Shown: piece after piece, positions 26,620-35,932 of the stretch | Position numbering within the stretch: the first letter of the stretch is position 1 | How the letters are laid out: the number at the start of each line of letters is the position of its first letter | Assembly: GCA_024683485.1 (NCBI GenBank) | Contig: JAIKYD010000121.1 | Span: 1 to 51,623, forward strand | Direction of reading: 5' to 3' | Length of the DNA stretch: 51,623 nt | From: Saccharofermentans sp. | Lineage (GTDB): Bacteria; Bacillota; Clostridia; Saccharofermentanales; Saccharofermentanaceae | The notes under the pieces: generated by a model | The model's database searches: none | Seen by the model: only the letters and a program-made list of their open reading frames with translations | Told to the model about the DNA's origin: nothing | Translations under genes and position numbers: made by a program

Positions 26620-28502
26620 ACAGTCTCATCAATAACAGTCTCGATAGCTACCTGATCTTCGTCTTTATCAAAGTTGCCCGTAATTCCGTAACCGGTGTTC
26701 GGAACCATCTTGGAATAGACGATATCGGCAAACAAGATCACCAGAAGGGTCACTGCCACAGGCAGAAGGACCCTTTTGTTTATTCTGCGTATAAGACTGT
26801 CTAAAAGCGGAGCAAGGACATAAATAAATGCCAATGCACATATGCCGAATACGAAGAGTCCCTCGGCACATATACGTCCGTCAAGATTAAGGAAATATCC
26901 GTCGTAATTCCACCATCTCGCACCGAATAACTCTTCCAGTGCCCATCCGGTAAAATATTCGACCGCACCGCATAAAGTGATGGATGCAACAAAGAATACA
27001 AATGGTCTTTTACGCAGTCTGTTAAGCAAGGTAAGCACGATCAGTCCGCCAACGCCATAAATGGGAAGCCACGGTCCGTGAAGAACTCCGCGGTTGATCA
27101 GTCTTCCCTTCATAAGATAATAATAGAATAGTTCCCAGGTCCATCCGAAATTCGAGAAAATGAAGAACATCAGGACCAGCGACAGAACTGAATAATGTCT
27201 AAGATAATGAATGCTCTCCAATGAAGGAATCTTACGCTGATCAGGAATTGGCGAGAGTCTTGACGGATATACCAGCCCCTTTGCCTCATTCTCATAAGCG
27301 AGCATCTTCATCTTCCTGGATTCATGATTCTCGTACTCGATCTCATCCTTACTGTTCGTGAGAACAACACCAAGATTCTTAGCAAAGAATTTCTCACGGC
27401 GGCCCTCAAGGCCTTCGATAGAGTATTCAGGCTTAGCAAGTTCCTCTATAACATCAGAGTACTTTTCCTGCAATGTATTGGAATCAGCCCGCACAAACAG
27501 ATACTCATCATTAAGAAGCTCAGTACCGGGAATATTCTTCTCCTTGGAATACTTTCTGATCCTCGCGTAGAATTCTGAATAACAGCAAACAATGTACGGA
27601 TTGGCAAATAGGATATTGGCGATTCCCAATGTGAAAAAGCCCAATACATACCATCCGGTAAGGCTCAGGAACAGTTTGAAAACTTTCCTTTTATTGCCCT
27701 TCATCATTGTCCAGGAAAGCTTCAGCGCCTCTACAGGCTTTACATCAGGATTCTCTGCAATAATATATGGAACAAGAATAAGTCCGCAATGGACTACCGG
27801 GAATAAAACAACAGTAACCATGCCTAACAACTCAAAAACGGTCTTCAGAGCCATAACCAGCGAAGCTCTTGTCCAACGCTTCACTCTGATGAAATACAGA
27901 TATCTCGAGAACGGAACCTTCTTATATACCCTTCCCTCAAGAAATATTCTGCGGCTCGCAGCAACATAAACATTGCGCACATAAAGCCACGCAAATGCTG
28001 CAAAGAAAAGAATGATCGTGGACAGGATAACCTGGGCAATGTTCTCTGACACTACATACTGGGATATGATCGAATAGATATTCGATACAATTGTGTCTTC
28101 AGTAACATAATTGATCAGCTGGTTCAGGATTCCTCTTGTCCTGCCGAAGACCTCATTTACTCCCTCGTTCTCAAAGCTCTTGCTGTACAAGGCCTGTTCA
28201 ACGCCTGTATAAAGCGAGTCGGCATCCTCGTCGATCTCCTTGTATGCACGTTCAAGGCGCCTTACATCCTGTGCGCCGGTAAGCTCATATATGGCATCGG
28301 TGGAATCGGATATAACCTGTCTTCTGACACTGATAAGATTGTCCGATGTAAAGAACTCCGCCTGCATTATCAATGCAAAAAGGCACGCAGCAACATACAT
28401 CAGATAATGATGTTTGAAGTTCGTTCTGGCATTCCGCTTAAGTTCTTTACGCGAGAACACAAATCTGTCTTCATTTGTATCCAAAGAGAGTTCCACCCCC
28501 AT
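26616..28502 (-). CDS. DUF975 / putative ABC-transporter permease-like membrane protein
   Basis: About 628 residues. The N-terminal half (SRKELKRNARTNFKHHYL, then helices and VKPVEALKLSWTMMKGNK) is the DUF975 integral membrane type; the C-terminal 180 residues (GPWLPIYGVGGL, TGWALEELFGARWWNYDGYF) match the YwaF-like putative permease family. No nucleotide-binding partner is adjacent, so transport is not shown. The start is uncertain: ATG at 28500-28502 fits the usual beginning of the family, but ATG 28551-28553 and GTG 28569-28571 are also open, and none has a clear ribosome site. Confidence 0.75.
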   Translation of the reverse strand: MGVELSLDTNEDRFVFSRKELKRNARTNFKHHYLMYVAACLFALIMQAEFFTSDNLISVRRQVISDSTDAIYELTGAQDVRRLERAYKEIDEDADSLYTGVEQALYSKSFENEGVNEVFGRTRGILNQLINYVTEDTIVSNIYSIISQYVVSENIAQVILSTIILFFAAFAWLYVRNVYVAASRRIFLEGRVYKKVPFSRYLYFIRVKRWTRASLVMALKTVFELLGMVTVVLFPVVHCGLILVPYIIAENPDVKPVEALKLSWTMMKGNKRKVFKLFLSLTGWYVLGFFTLGIANILFANPYIVCCYSEFYARIRKYSKEKNIPGTELLNDEYLFVRADSNTLQEKYSDVIEELAKPEYSIEGLEGRREKFFAKNLGVVLTNSKDEIEYENHESRKMKMLAYENEAKGLVYPSRLSPIPDQRKIPSLESIHYLRHYSVLSLVLMFFIFSNFGWTWELFYYYLMKGRLINRGVLHGPWLPIYGVGGLIVLTLLNRLRKRPFVFFVASITLCGAVEYFTGWALEELFGARWWNYDGYFLNLDGRICAEGLFVFGICALAFIYVLAPLLDSLIRRINKRVLLPVAVTLLVILFADIVYSKMVPNTGYGITGNFDKDEDQVAIETVIDETV

Positions 28503-28628
28503 TACGCCATATTTTAACAAAAAACAATCTGACTCAAAAGCAACAAATCTCATAAAATACACGTCTTTCACAACAAAAGAGTATGAGGTCTGCTATAAGA
28601 AACACTTATCGGTTTGGCTCCAGGGGAT

Positions 28629-28657
28629 AAAAAAGCCGGCTCATTTAAAGAACCGGC
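28629..28657 (-). terminator. Terminator of the SDR gene
   Basis: 8-bp stem GCCGGCTC/GAACCGGC (one wobble) followed on the minus strand by TTTTTTA, 27 bases after the stop codon. Confidence 0.8.
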
Positions 28658-28683
28658 CATTTACAACTTTACTTATCAGTTGA

Positions 28684-29457
28684 TCACATGCAGGTATATC
28701 CGCCGTCAACAGGAAGATTAACGCCTGTAACATATGTTGTTGCGGGTGAAGCAAGGAAACATACTGCTGTATCAAGTTCACCGTCGTTACCATATCTCTC
28801 CAAAGGGATCATTGTCCTTGCATTAGCCTGGAAGAAGTCTGAATCCAGAGTCTCCTTCGTAAGAGGGCTGTAGAAGTAACCCGGACAGATACTGTTTACA
28901 GTAATCCCGTATTTACCCCACTCAGAAGCAAGTGCTCTGGTAAGATTTACGACTCCGCCCTTTGCGGCATGATAAGGAGAAGCGGGTGCAACCTTGTTTC
29001 CAACAAGACCATACATGGAAGAAATGTTTATGACTCTTCCGAATTTTGCGGGGATCATAGCCTTCTTGGCAACAGCTCTTGCCATTCTGAATGAACCGAA
29101 AAGATCTATGTCGATTTCATTCATAAACTGCTCATCCGTAATATCCTCGGCAGGAGCAACAGCACCTGTGCCGGCATTGTTTACGAGGATATCGATCCTT
29201 CCCATCTTTGCAATGATCTCATCAATGGCGCTGTTAACAGCTTCTGTATCAGTGATATCGAGTTTTACAGCAAGTGTCTTTACACCGTATGTTTTGGCGA
29301 TATCAGCTGTTACTTCGTCAAGAAGATTCTGGCGGCGTGCAATGGCAACAATATCACAGCCCTGATTTGCAAGAGCTTTTGCCATCTGTACACCGAGTCC
29401 TGTTGAGCAGCCGGTAATAACAGCTACTCTTCCCGTTAGATCAAAAATGTTTGCCAT
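28684..29457 (-). CDS. Short-chain dehydrogenase, gluconate 5-dehydrogenase-like
   Basis: 257-residue classical SDR: GCSTGLGVQMA cofactor motif, NNAG in ILVNNAGTGA, catalytic Ser in INISSMYG and YHAAK for Tyr/Lys, ending YVTGVNLPVDGGYT. The opening NIFDLTGRVAVITG is like gluconate 5-dehydrogenases and related polyol dehydrogenases. I prefer the second ATG (29455-29457), which has GAGGTGG about 9 bases before it. It is monocistronic with its own terminator and no sugar genes nearby; substrate is uncertain. Confidence 0.88.
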   Translation of the reverse strand: MANIFDLTGRVAVITGCSTGLGVQMAKALANQGCDIVAIARRQNLLDEVTADIAKTYGVKTLAVKLDITDTEAVNSAIDEIIAKMGRIDILVNNAGTGAVAPAEDITDEQFMNEIDIDLFGSFRMARAVAKKAMIPAKFGRVINISSMYGLVGNKVAPASPYHAAKGGVVNLTRALASEWGKYGITVNSICPGYFYSPLTKETLDSDFFQANARTMIPLERYGNDGELDTAVCFLASPATTYVTGVNLPVDGGYTCM

Positions 29458-29774
29458 ATGCATTCCACCTCATATGAATATTTCGGAGTTATAAGGGCTT
29501 TGATCAATACCTCTTGTTTACTCCAGTTGAGATTATACAAAGCATCTATGATCCATAAAATCAAAAGCCCTTGTGTTTTTGGGCATTTTGGGGTTTTCCT
29601 GTGCCGATTCCATTAAGTTTTGATAATGTTTGCAGATAAAGCACCGGTAATGATTTTCAATTCACTGCCGCACAGCGAAAAAGCGAAAATAGATTCAAAA
29701 CGTGTATAATGATTTTGTAGCGCAGGTATGTTCTGTGCATAATCATCTGATGATCAGTAGGAGGATAAATCACC
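29458..29774. other. Intergenic region between divergent SDR and superoxide reductase genes
   Basis: No coding sequence seen. TATAAT at 29705-29710 is a plausible -10 for the superoxide reductase, without a good -35 17 bases before it. AGTAGGAGGA at 29757-29766 is the superoxide reductase ribosome site. Nothing else stands out. Confidence 0.6.
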
Positions 29775-30134
29775 ATGAAGTTTTTCAAAGGCAAGTGCGG
29801 AACTGTTGTAACTAAGCTTTTCGAGACTGACTGCGAAGGAGGTCATCTTGAGGAACTGATACCGAACACCACTGATGCCGCAGGCGAGAAGCACGTTCCT
29901 GTCATTACGGTTGACGGCCAGGAAGTCACAGTCAAAGTCGGTGAAGTCGCACATCCTATGATGGATGCTCATTACATAACATTTATCGCTTTAGAAACAG
30001 ATAAGAGTGCTGTTGTAAGACAGCTTAAACCCGGGGATGAGCCCTCTGCTGTGTTTACGATCGGTGCTGACGAGAAAGTCATTGCAGCATATGAATACTG
30101 CAATCTCCACGGGTTGTGGAAAGCTGAAGCATAA
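29775..30134 (+). CDS. Superoxide reductase (desulfoferrodoxin fold) lacking the desulforedoxin centre
   Basis: 119 residues. Reduces superoxide to hydrogen peroxide without oxygen release. The active Fe site is complete: H40 (KHVPVI), H60 (AHPM), H66 (AHYI), C109 and H112 (YCNLHGLW). The N-terminal ~35 residues align in length and tail (EELIPNTTDAA) with the FeCys4 domain of two-iron desulfoferrodoxin, but only C8 and C20 remain of the expected cysteines, so centre I cannot form. This is a recently degenerated form rather than a classic short neelaredoxin. It starts after AGTAGGAGGA and precedes an unrelated membrane protein by 30 bases. Confidence 0.9.
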   Translation: MKFFKGKCGTVVTKLFETDCEGGHLEELIPNTTDAAGEKHVPVITVDGQEVTVKVGEVAHPMMDAHYITFIALETDKSAVVRQLKPGDEPSAVFTIGADEKVIAAYEYCNLHGLWKAEA

Positions 30135-30164
30135 GATCCGTTCAGTTGTCAGATCACATCCGGT

Positions 30165-31712
30165 ATGGAGAGTAACAGTCTAGAGGACGGAAGCAAACTA
30201 ACAAGATTTGAACTTGTATTTTTGATAGCGGCGGCTACAGTCACTATTACATTGGTGTCTGCATGCTCGCCGCTTTATCCTTTTAATCCGTGGGAAGATG
30301 TAAATGTCTTCTTTGTAGTGGGCCGCGGCATTATACATGGACTGGTCCCTTACAGGGATCTCTTCGATCATAAAGGACCTGTTCTGCATTTCATTTATGC
30401 ATTTGCTGCTCTTATTTCAGAAAAGACATTTACGGGCGTATGGATCGTAGAATGCATAGCTGCCAGTGTTTTCGCGGTTTACTCATGGAAGATTGCAAAA
30501 CTGTTTACCGTACCATCTAAAATATCAATTATTCTTTCAGCCGTGTTGCCCGGAGTAACATATACATTTCTGATGTTTAACTTCGGAGGCAATGCCGAAG
30601 AACTTTGTTTCCCGTTCCTTTCGATCGCGTTTTATACCGGACTCAGGTCTCTTGTTATCCGGAAAAGCCTTCCATCAAAAGCCGAGACTTTGCTGTGCGG
30701 AATTATCACAGGTGTCCTGTTTTGGATAAAATTCACTTTCACCGGTTTCTTTCTGGGATTTATAATCTGCATTCTGGTCTTCGCGATAAAACACAAAAAG
30801 TTCAAGAATCTCTGGTCACTTATCTGGAGATTCACACTAGGATTCTTTCTGATCTCACTTCCGGTAATAGCCTATTTCCTGGCATCAAAGTCTCTTGGTT
30901 ATCTTTGGGAATCATATTTCTACAACAATATCTTCCTGTACCTTGACAGCGCCCAGACCGAAGTCTCCTTTGATCTGCCGGTAATTAAATACATTTGCAT
31001 TCCTATAGTTTGTCTCATCAAGGCATCTATGCTGTACCCGTCTTGGGGAGTGACGTTCCTTCTTTCTCTGATCGCTCCGGCATTTGCAGACAAGAAGCAA
31101 CGTTCTTCACTTTACTTATTCTTTTCCGTAACTCTTATCTTCACCTGTGCATTTGTTTTCACAAAGGTCTCAGTGCTGTTTTACTACGGGTACATTCTTT
31201 CCTACTGTTTTGCACTTATCCTGATACCTCTTATCAAGTGTATTAATAAACTGGAGAATGCTTGCAAAAAGCAGCCAAAGTTATTCCAGTCAATATCAGC
31301 CGTTATAGTTCTTGCTATATATGTTCTGCTTATCGCAAGCAGCAAAAACCTTTATCTGATCTTTAAGCCCAGGAGTTTTCTTACACAGTGCCGGATAGCC
31401 GACACGATCAAACAGACTGAAAATGCAAAATTACTGGTGTATGACGAGATCGATTCAGGTTTCTTCACCGCATCGGAGCTCCTCCCCAAGAACAGATTCT
31501 TCTGTTATCTCAACATCGGTGAAGACTTTACGGAGATCGCTGAAGAACATAACAGGCTGATAGCGGAAGGATTTTTCGACTATATCGTAACCACCTACAA
31601 CTGCGAATGCGATTGGGATAATTACAAATTAATCCAGACAGAAACAGGCCAGTACAATGACCAATACGGCAATAAGCTAACTGAGGGTTACAAACTTTAC
31701 AAGAAGTGCTGA
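30165..31712 (+). CDS. GT-C-like polytopic membrane protein
   Basis: 515 residues with about ten hydrophobic helices and a soluble C-terminal region of 110 residues (FLTQCRIADTIKQTENAKLL onward). The first periplasmic loop contains FNPWEDVNVFFVVGRG and LVPYRDLFDHKGP, the acidic loop and following pattern seen in GT-C glycosyltransferases that use lipid-linked donors. Such proteins are common in Clostridia. No strong ribosome site precedes the ATG; it lies 30 bases after the superoxide reductase, perhaps read through from it. Convergent with the methyltransferase gene after 8 bases. Confidence 0.72.
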   Translation: MESNSLEDGSKLTRFELVFLIAAATVTITLVSACSPLYPFNPWEDVNVFFVVGRGIIHGLVPYRDLFDHKGPVLHFIYAFAALISEKTFTGVWIVECIAASVFAVYSWKIAKLFTVPSKISIILSAVLPGVTYTFLMFNFGGNAEELCFPFLSIAFYTGLRSLVIRKSLPSKAETLLCGIITGVLFWIKFTFTGFFLGFIICILVFAIKHKKFKNLWSLIWRFTLGFFLISLPVIAYFLASKSLGYLWESYFYNNIFLYLDSAQTEVSFDLPVIKYICIPIVCLIKASMLYPSWGVTFLLSLIAPAFADKKQRSSLYLFFSVTLIFTCAFVFTKVSVLFYYGYILSYCFALILIPLIKCINKLENACKKQPKLFQSISAVIVLAIYVLLIASSKNLYLIFKPRSFLTQCRIADTIKQTENAKLLVYDEIDSGFFTASELLPKNRFFCYLNIGEDFTEIAEEHNRLIAEGFFDYIVTTYNCECDWDNYKLIQTETGQYNDQYGNKLTEGYKLYKKC

Positions 31713-31720
31713 TCCGTCTG

Positions 31721-32938
31721 TTATACCACCTGGAAAATATAGAATTTCAGATAGTCTGTCTCAGGCACATTCCAAAGGATAGGATGATCTGGAGCCTGGG
31801 TTCTTGCCTCGATCTGTCTTAAGCTTACGCTTGCATCTCTTGCAGCAGATGACAGCATACGTCTGAACAGTTCATCTGTCATGAAATGCGAACAGGAACA
31901 TGTTGCAAGATAGCCTCCTCTCGGGAGAAGCTTCATTGCTTTGAGATTTATCTCCTTGTATCCCCTTCCGGCCGAATCAACCGTGTCTCTGGATTTGGTA
32001 AATGCAGGCGGATCAAGGATTATGTAATCATAAGTGTGATCTTTTTTATTTGCCATATCTTTCAGGAGCTCGAAAACATCCACGCACAGATAATCAATCT
32101 TATCCCGGAGATTATTCCTTACAGCATTTTCTTCTGCCATTTCAACAGCCTGGCGTGATATATCCACACTTGTTACATGCTTTGCCCCCTGATATGCACA
32201 GTTAAGACCGAACGAACCTGTATGAGTAAAACAGTCAAGGACAGTCTTGCCTTTGGCTATCTTTGCAGCTGCCAGCCTGTTGTACTTCTGATCCAGGAAG
32301 AAACCTGTCTTCTGACCGTTCTCAACATCAACTGAATATATGATGCCGTTTTCATTTATATCAAGGATGCACGGGTAATCTTTGCCGCCATACCAGCCTT
32401 TGGAAAGCCCGAGACCTTCTTTGCTTCTTAAAGCAAGATCATTTCTCTCATATATTCCCTTAAGGGGTTCTCCAATCTCTTCAAAGACCGCCATCAAAGC
32501 ATTGTAGATAACATCTTTATTGAGTTCAATGCCAAGACACGCAGTCTGTGTTACAGCCACATCACCGTATCTGTCACAGGTAAATCCGGGAATCTGATCA
32601 GCTTCACCATGTATGATCCTGCAGCATTTGAAGTCATCACCCTGCATAACCGTTTTACGGTACTGAACCGCATAGAGTATTCTCCTGTACCAGAATTTAC
32701 GGTCAAAAACATCGTTGCTGTTACGGGAGATAATCCTTACAGCAATCTTTGAATTGGAATTATAGAAACCGGCACCCTGCCAGCTTGAACCTTCAAAACA
32801 GTCAACAATACTGCCATCCTGAAGAACACCCTCACTTGATGTGATCTCATCCCCATAAACCCATGGATGCCCGTTCTTCAAAGACCTGGCTGCCTTTGAG
32901 GTTATGCTTACTCTGGAAAATGGTCTTGCAGATTTCAT
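31721..32938 (-). CDS. Class I rRNA methyltransferase, RlmI-like
   Basis: 405-residue SAM-dependent enzyme with an N-terminal PUA domain (SLKNGHPWVYGDEI), a middle beta domain, and a Rossmann methyltransferase domain: motif I VLDCFTHTGSFGLNCA, motif IV DPPAFTKS and the catalytic CSCSHF. Members of this group methylate C5 of a cytosine in 23S rRNA (RlmI) or a related site. The position modified here cannot be told from the sequence. It forms an apparent pair with the DUF6935 gene 25 bases upstream. Confidence 0.9.
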   Translation of the reverse strand: MKSARPFSRVSITSKAARSLKNGHPWVYGDEITSSEGVLQDGSIVDCFEGSSWQGAGFYNSNSKIAVRIISRNSNDVFDRKFWYRRILYAVQYRKTVMQGDDFKCCRIIHGEADQIPGFTCDRYGDVAVTQTACLGIELNKDVIYNALMAVFEEIGEPLKGIYERNDLALRSKEGLGLSKGWYGGKDYPCILDINENGIIYSVDVENGQKTGFFLDQKYNRLAAAKIAKGKTVLDCFTHTGSFGLNCAYQGAKHVTSVDISRQAVEMAEENAVRNNLRDKIDYLCVDVFELLKDMANKKDHTYDYIILDPPAFTKSRDTVDSAGRGYKEINLKAMKLLPRGGYLATCSCSHFMTDELFRRMLSSAARDASVSLRQIEARTQAPDHPILWNVPETDYLKFYIFQVV

Positions 32939-32963
32939 AGCGGTAAACCTGTTAATATACCAA

Positions 32964-33449
32964 TCAGGCCCAGGGATCCTGAGACTTAGGCGTTCTAATC
33001 ATTGCAAGCAACATCTGATCTTCAACAAACCACTGATCTGTTGAGACCTTGTGACGCAGCATTACATGACGCTTAGAATCGGCACCAGAAGAAGAAATAA
33101 ATATCTTCATTCTTCCGTCTATCTCCTGATCGAAGCCTCTTTCCGTCTCGACAGTATAAGGCATCGAAGGTGTGTAATCATTATCGGGTGAAGTTCCGTT
33201 GAAGAAAGACCGGACTACATAATCGCCGTCTGCCATCCTGTCAGCCAGGAACTGTTTCTCATATGTTGAGAGTCCATACGGTCCTTTAAGGAATTCAAGC
33301 ATTTCATATGTCTCCTCCCTGTTTACCGTATAATGCATCATCACTGCAAGAAAGAGCGCAGCACCATACTCAGGCTGATTAAGTGTCGCATATGGCATAG
33401 CCTTAAGTTCTTCGAGGTTACAGGGAAGCCTGTCAAACGTTATGGTCAT
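32964..33449 (-). CDS. DUF6935 family protein
   Basis: 161-residue soluble protein of a family frequent in Clostridia: features are the opening ITFDRLPCNLEELKAMP, LSTYEKQFLADRM, SPDNDYTPSMPY and the end TPKSQDPWA. Function unknown. The ATG at 33447-33449 is preceded by GGAGG at spacing 8. It lies immediately upstream of the RlmI-like gene on the same strand and divergent from the cyclic-di-GMP gene. Confidence 0.8.
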   Translation of the reverse strand: MTITFDRLPCNLEELKAMPYATLNQPEYGAALFLAVMMHYTVNREETYEMLEFLKGPYGLSTYEKQFLADRMADGDYVVRSFFNGTSPDNDYTPSMPYTVETERGFDQEIDGRMKIFISSSGADSKRHVMLRHKVSTDQWFVEDQMLLAMIRTPKSQDPWA

Positions 33450-33617
33450 TGGATCATCCTCCACGGCGGTTATCTTCGTTCAATTACCGATTATAGCACT
33501 ACAGGTGCTTAACTCTTAATGCTATTAATATTTTGTTTTAAGCATCTTAACTTATTAAATCTTCTTTAATTATTTCTATGTGTTACAATGACTTTATAAC
33601 CGAAAGCAGAGGATCAT

Positions 33618-35927
33618 ATGCGGATACAATATCTGTTTGAATTGGCAGTTATATCCTTGGTGCTTGTGGCAATGATCATTGCTACTGTTTTAAGACGTAA
33701 AAAATTCCTTGAGAAGACCGCATCCAGTGTATTCAATGTGTTGCTTTCTGTCATTATTCCTTTGGCAGGAAATTCGCTTGCTTTCTTTACTGACAATATT
33801 ATGATAGCAAGAACCGGTTACACCCTGATGCTTTTGGGTGACTGTTTTCTTCTCTTTAACCTGACCATTTTTGTAATGGACTACTGCGGTTTCAGATTCA
33901 AGCGTTCACCGGTTCAGATAATCGTTATTACAGTTCTTATTGCAATCACCATTCTCGTTCTTTTGAATCCCCTGTTCCGTCATCTGTTCACAGTAAAACT
34001 TATCACTCTCGATGACGGAAGCACATATTACGGTTTAGAATCAGGTTGGGGAAAATTACTTGGTTTCTGTTTTATTGAATCAATACTTATATTGTTGATT
34101 GCTATCCTGATAGACAAGTGCATACGCATTTCCTCTGCATACCACGAACGGTACATTGTCATAATGATAGCCATCAGCACATATATGATATTCCTGTTCT
34201 CTTCCTTCTCGGACAGACCTGTCAACAAGTCCCTTATAGGTTATCTCATTTGCGGACTGCTGCTCTACATCTCCACGTTCCACTATAAACCGATATTCAT
34301 ACGCCGCAAACTTGCTGACTCCGTTGTCGGAAATCATATTGACGGGATCATCTTCTACGATACCGACGTTAACGCTCTTTATGCCAACGACCGCGCTTAT
34401 GAGATCCTTCACATTCAATCAGGCAATCCCGACAAGTGTACGGATAAACTTATCGAGGTCATGGGCGGAGGTGACCTGAGCGTCGATTTTGACATCTCCA
34501 CCAGATTCAAAGACAGCAACCAGGATTTCACATACCTCAGGATCACACACCGCTTGATGAAAGACTCGAAGAATAAAGACGTTGGCTCCTTCTTCTCTAT
34601 TCACGATGATACCGATCAGGTCAATCTCGATGCCAAAAGAAGATACCTCGCGACACACGATACACTGACAGGTCTTCCGAACCGTATCAGCTTTGAAGAA
34701 GAAGTCAATGATATTCTGAAAGCAAATCCCGATACACCTTACTATATGCAGGTCTCCGACATCAATGATTTCAAGCTTATTAATGATATTTTCGGACGCG
34801 AGAAGGCCGACGAGATCCTTAAAAAGATTGCTGAAGACCTCAAAGTTTATGCACATCCGGGAGCTGCAATCTGCAGATGGAGAGGAGATATCTTCTGCGC
34901 ATTTGTGAAGAAATCCCTTATTGATATTGAGTCAGTCGAGAAGCAGATCAAGGATACATGGGGAGCATCAGACATTATCAGTTCGCCTGTTATCATTCAC
35001 GTAGGTTTTTTCGAGACTTCCTCAATGGATAAAGATGAGAATCTTTCTGTCAGTGCCATGGTCGACAGAGCCCAGCTCGCAATTGCCGGAATCAAGAATG
35101 ATTACAACCGCTGTATCGCAATATATGATGATAAACTCAGAGAAGAAAAGATCTGGGAACAGCAGATAACAAGCGAGCTCGGTCGTGCTCTTTCAAATGG
35201 TGAGATCATTCCTTATCTTCAGCCCCAGTACCGTGCTGACGGACATCTCGAAGGAGGCGAAGTCCTCGTTAGATGGAAGCATCCCAAGGAAGGACTTCTA
35301 CCACCTTACAAGTTTATTCCTATCCTTGAGAAGAACGGAATGATCGCCATGATAGACCGCTATATCTGGGGTGTTGCATGCGAGATACTGGCTGACTGGG
35401 CCAAGAAGAAAGATGGCCACGAGAACCTGAATCTTTCGATCAACATCTCGCCCAAGGACTTCTACTTCATGGATATTTATGAAGTTGTTACTTCCCTTGT
35501 GGAAGAGTATGGTGTCAACCCCAAGCACCTGCATCTCGAGATCACAGAATCTTCAGTCATGAATAACGCCGCCGAGCACATAAAGACCATCAACAATCTG
35601 CGTAAATATGGTTTCACAGTTGAGATGGATGACTTCGGCAGCGGTTATTCATCACTTAACATGCTTAAGGATATGCCGGTCGATATACTCAAGATCGATA
35701 TGGTATTCCTGGGCCAGACCGATGAATACACCAAATCCAAGATCATTCTTAACAGCATCGTGGATATGGCTAACAACCTTGACATGCCGCAGATAACGGA
35801 AGGTGTTGAGACCAAGGAACAGTTTGAGATGCTGAAAGCGATGGGCTGCAAACTGTTCCAGGGCTATTATTTCTCAAAGCCTGTTCCTCTCGAGGAATTC
35901 GAGAAGCTCCCGCTTATCTGGGAGTGA
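33618..35927 (+). CDS. Membrane GGDEF(degenerate)-EAL protein, probable c-di-GMP phosphodiesterase
   Basis: 769 residues: six to seven hydrophobic helices in 1-220, a PAS-like region around 225-335, GGDEF-type domain 345-505 and EAL domain 515-769. In the GGDEF domain the signature is RWRGDIF instead of GGDEF, so cyclase activity is unlikely. The EAL domain keeps its acidic and lysine residues: EVLVRW (Glu of EAL kept), NISPKDF, LEITESS, EMDDFGSGYSSLNML, DILKID, EGVET and QGYYFSKP, so c-di-GMP hydrolysis is expected. A TACAAT -10 lies at 33584-33589. Membrane sensing signal unknown. Confidence 0.92.
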   Translation: MRIQYLFELAVISLVLVAMIIATVLRRKKFLEKTASSVFNVLLSVIIPLAGNSLAFFTDNIMIARTGYTLMLLGDCFLLFNLTIFVMDYCGFRFKRSPVQIIVITVLIAITILVLLNPLFRHLFTVKLITLDDGSTYYGLESGWGKLLGFCFIESILILLIAILIDKCIRISSAYHERYIVIMIAISTYMIFLFSSFSDRPVNKSLIGYLICGLLLYISTFHYKPIFIRRKLADSVVGNHIDGIIFYDTDVNALYANDRAYEILHIQSGNPDKCTDKLIEVMGGGDLSVDFDISTRFKDSNQDFTYLRITHRLMKDSKNKDVGSFFSIHDDTDQVNLDAKRRYLATHDTLTGLPNRISFEEEVNDILKANPDTPYYMQVSDINDFKLINDIFGREKADEILKKIAEDLKVYAHPGAAICRWRGDIFCAFVKKSLIDIESVEKQIKDTWGASDIISSPVIIHVGFFETSSMDKDENLSVSAMVDRAQLAIAGIKNDYNRCIAIYDDKLREEKIWEQQITSELGRALSNGEIIPYLQPQYRADGHLEGGEVLVRWKHPKEGLLPPYKFIPILEKNGMIAMIDRYIWGVACEILADWAKKKDGHENLNLSINISPKDFYFMDIYEVVTSLVEEYGVNPKHLHLEITESSVMNNAAEHIKTINNLRKYGFTVEMDDFGSGYSSLNMLKDMPVDILKIDMVFLGQTDEYTKSKIILNSIVDMANNLDMPQITEGVETKEQFEMLKAMGCKLFQGYYFSKPVPLEEFEKLPLIWE

Positions 35928-35932
35928 TTCCT

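Noticed and set aside
34419..34856. 145-codon minus frame inside the EAL gene
   Set aside because: Opposite-strand shadow in a long conserved gene.
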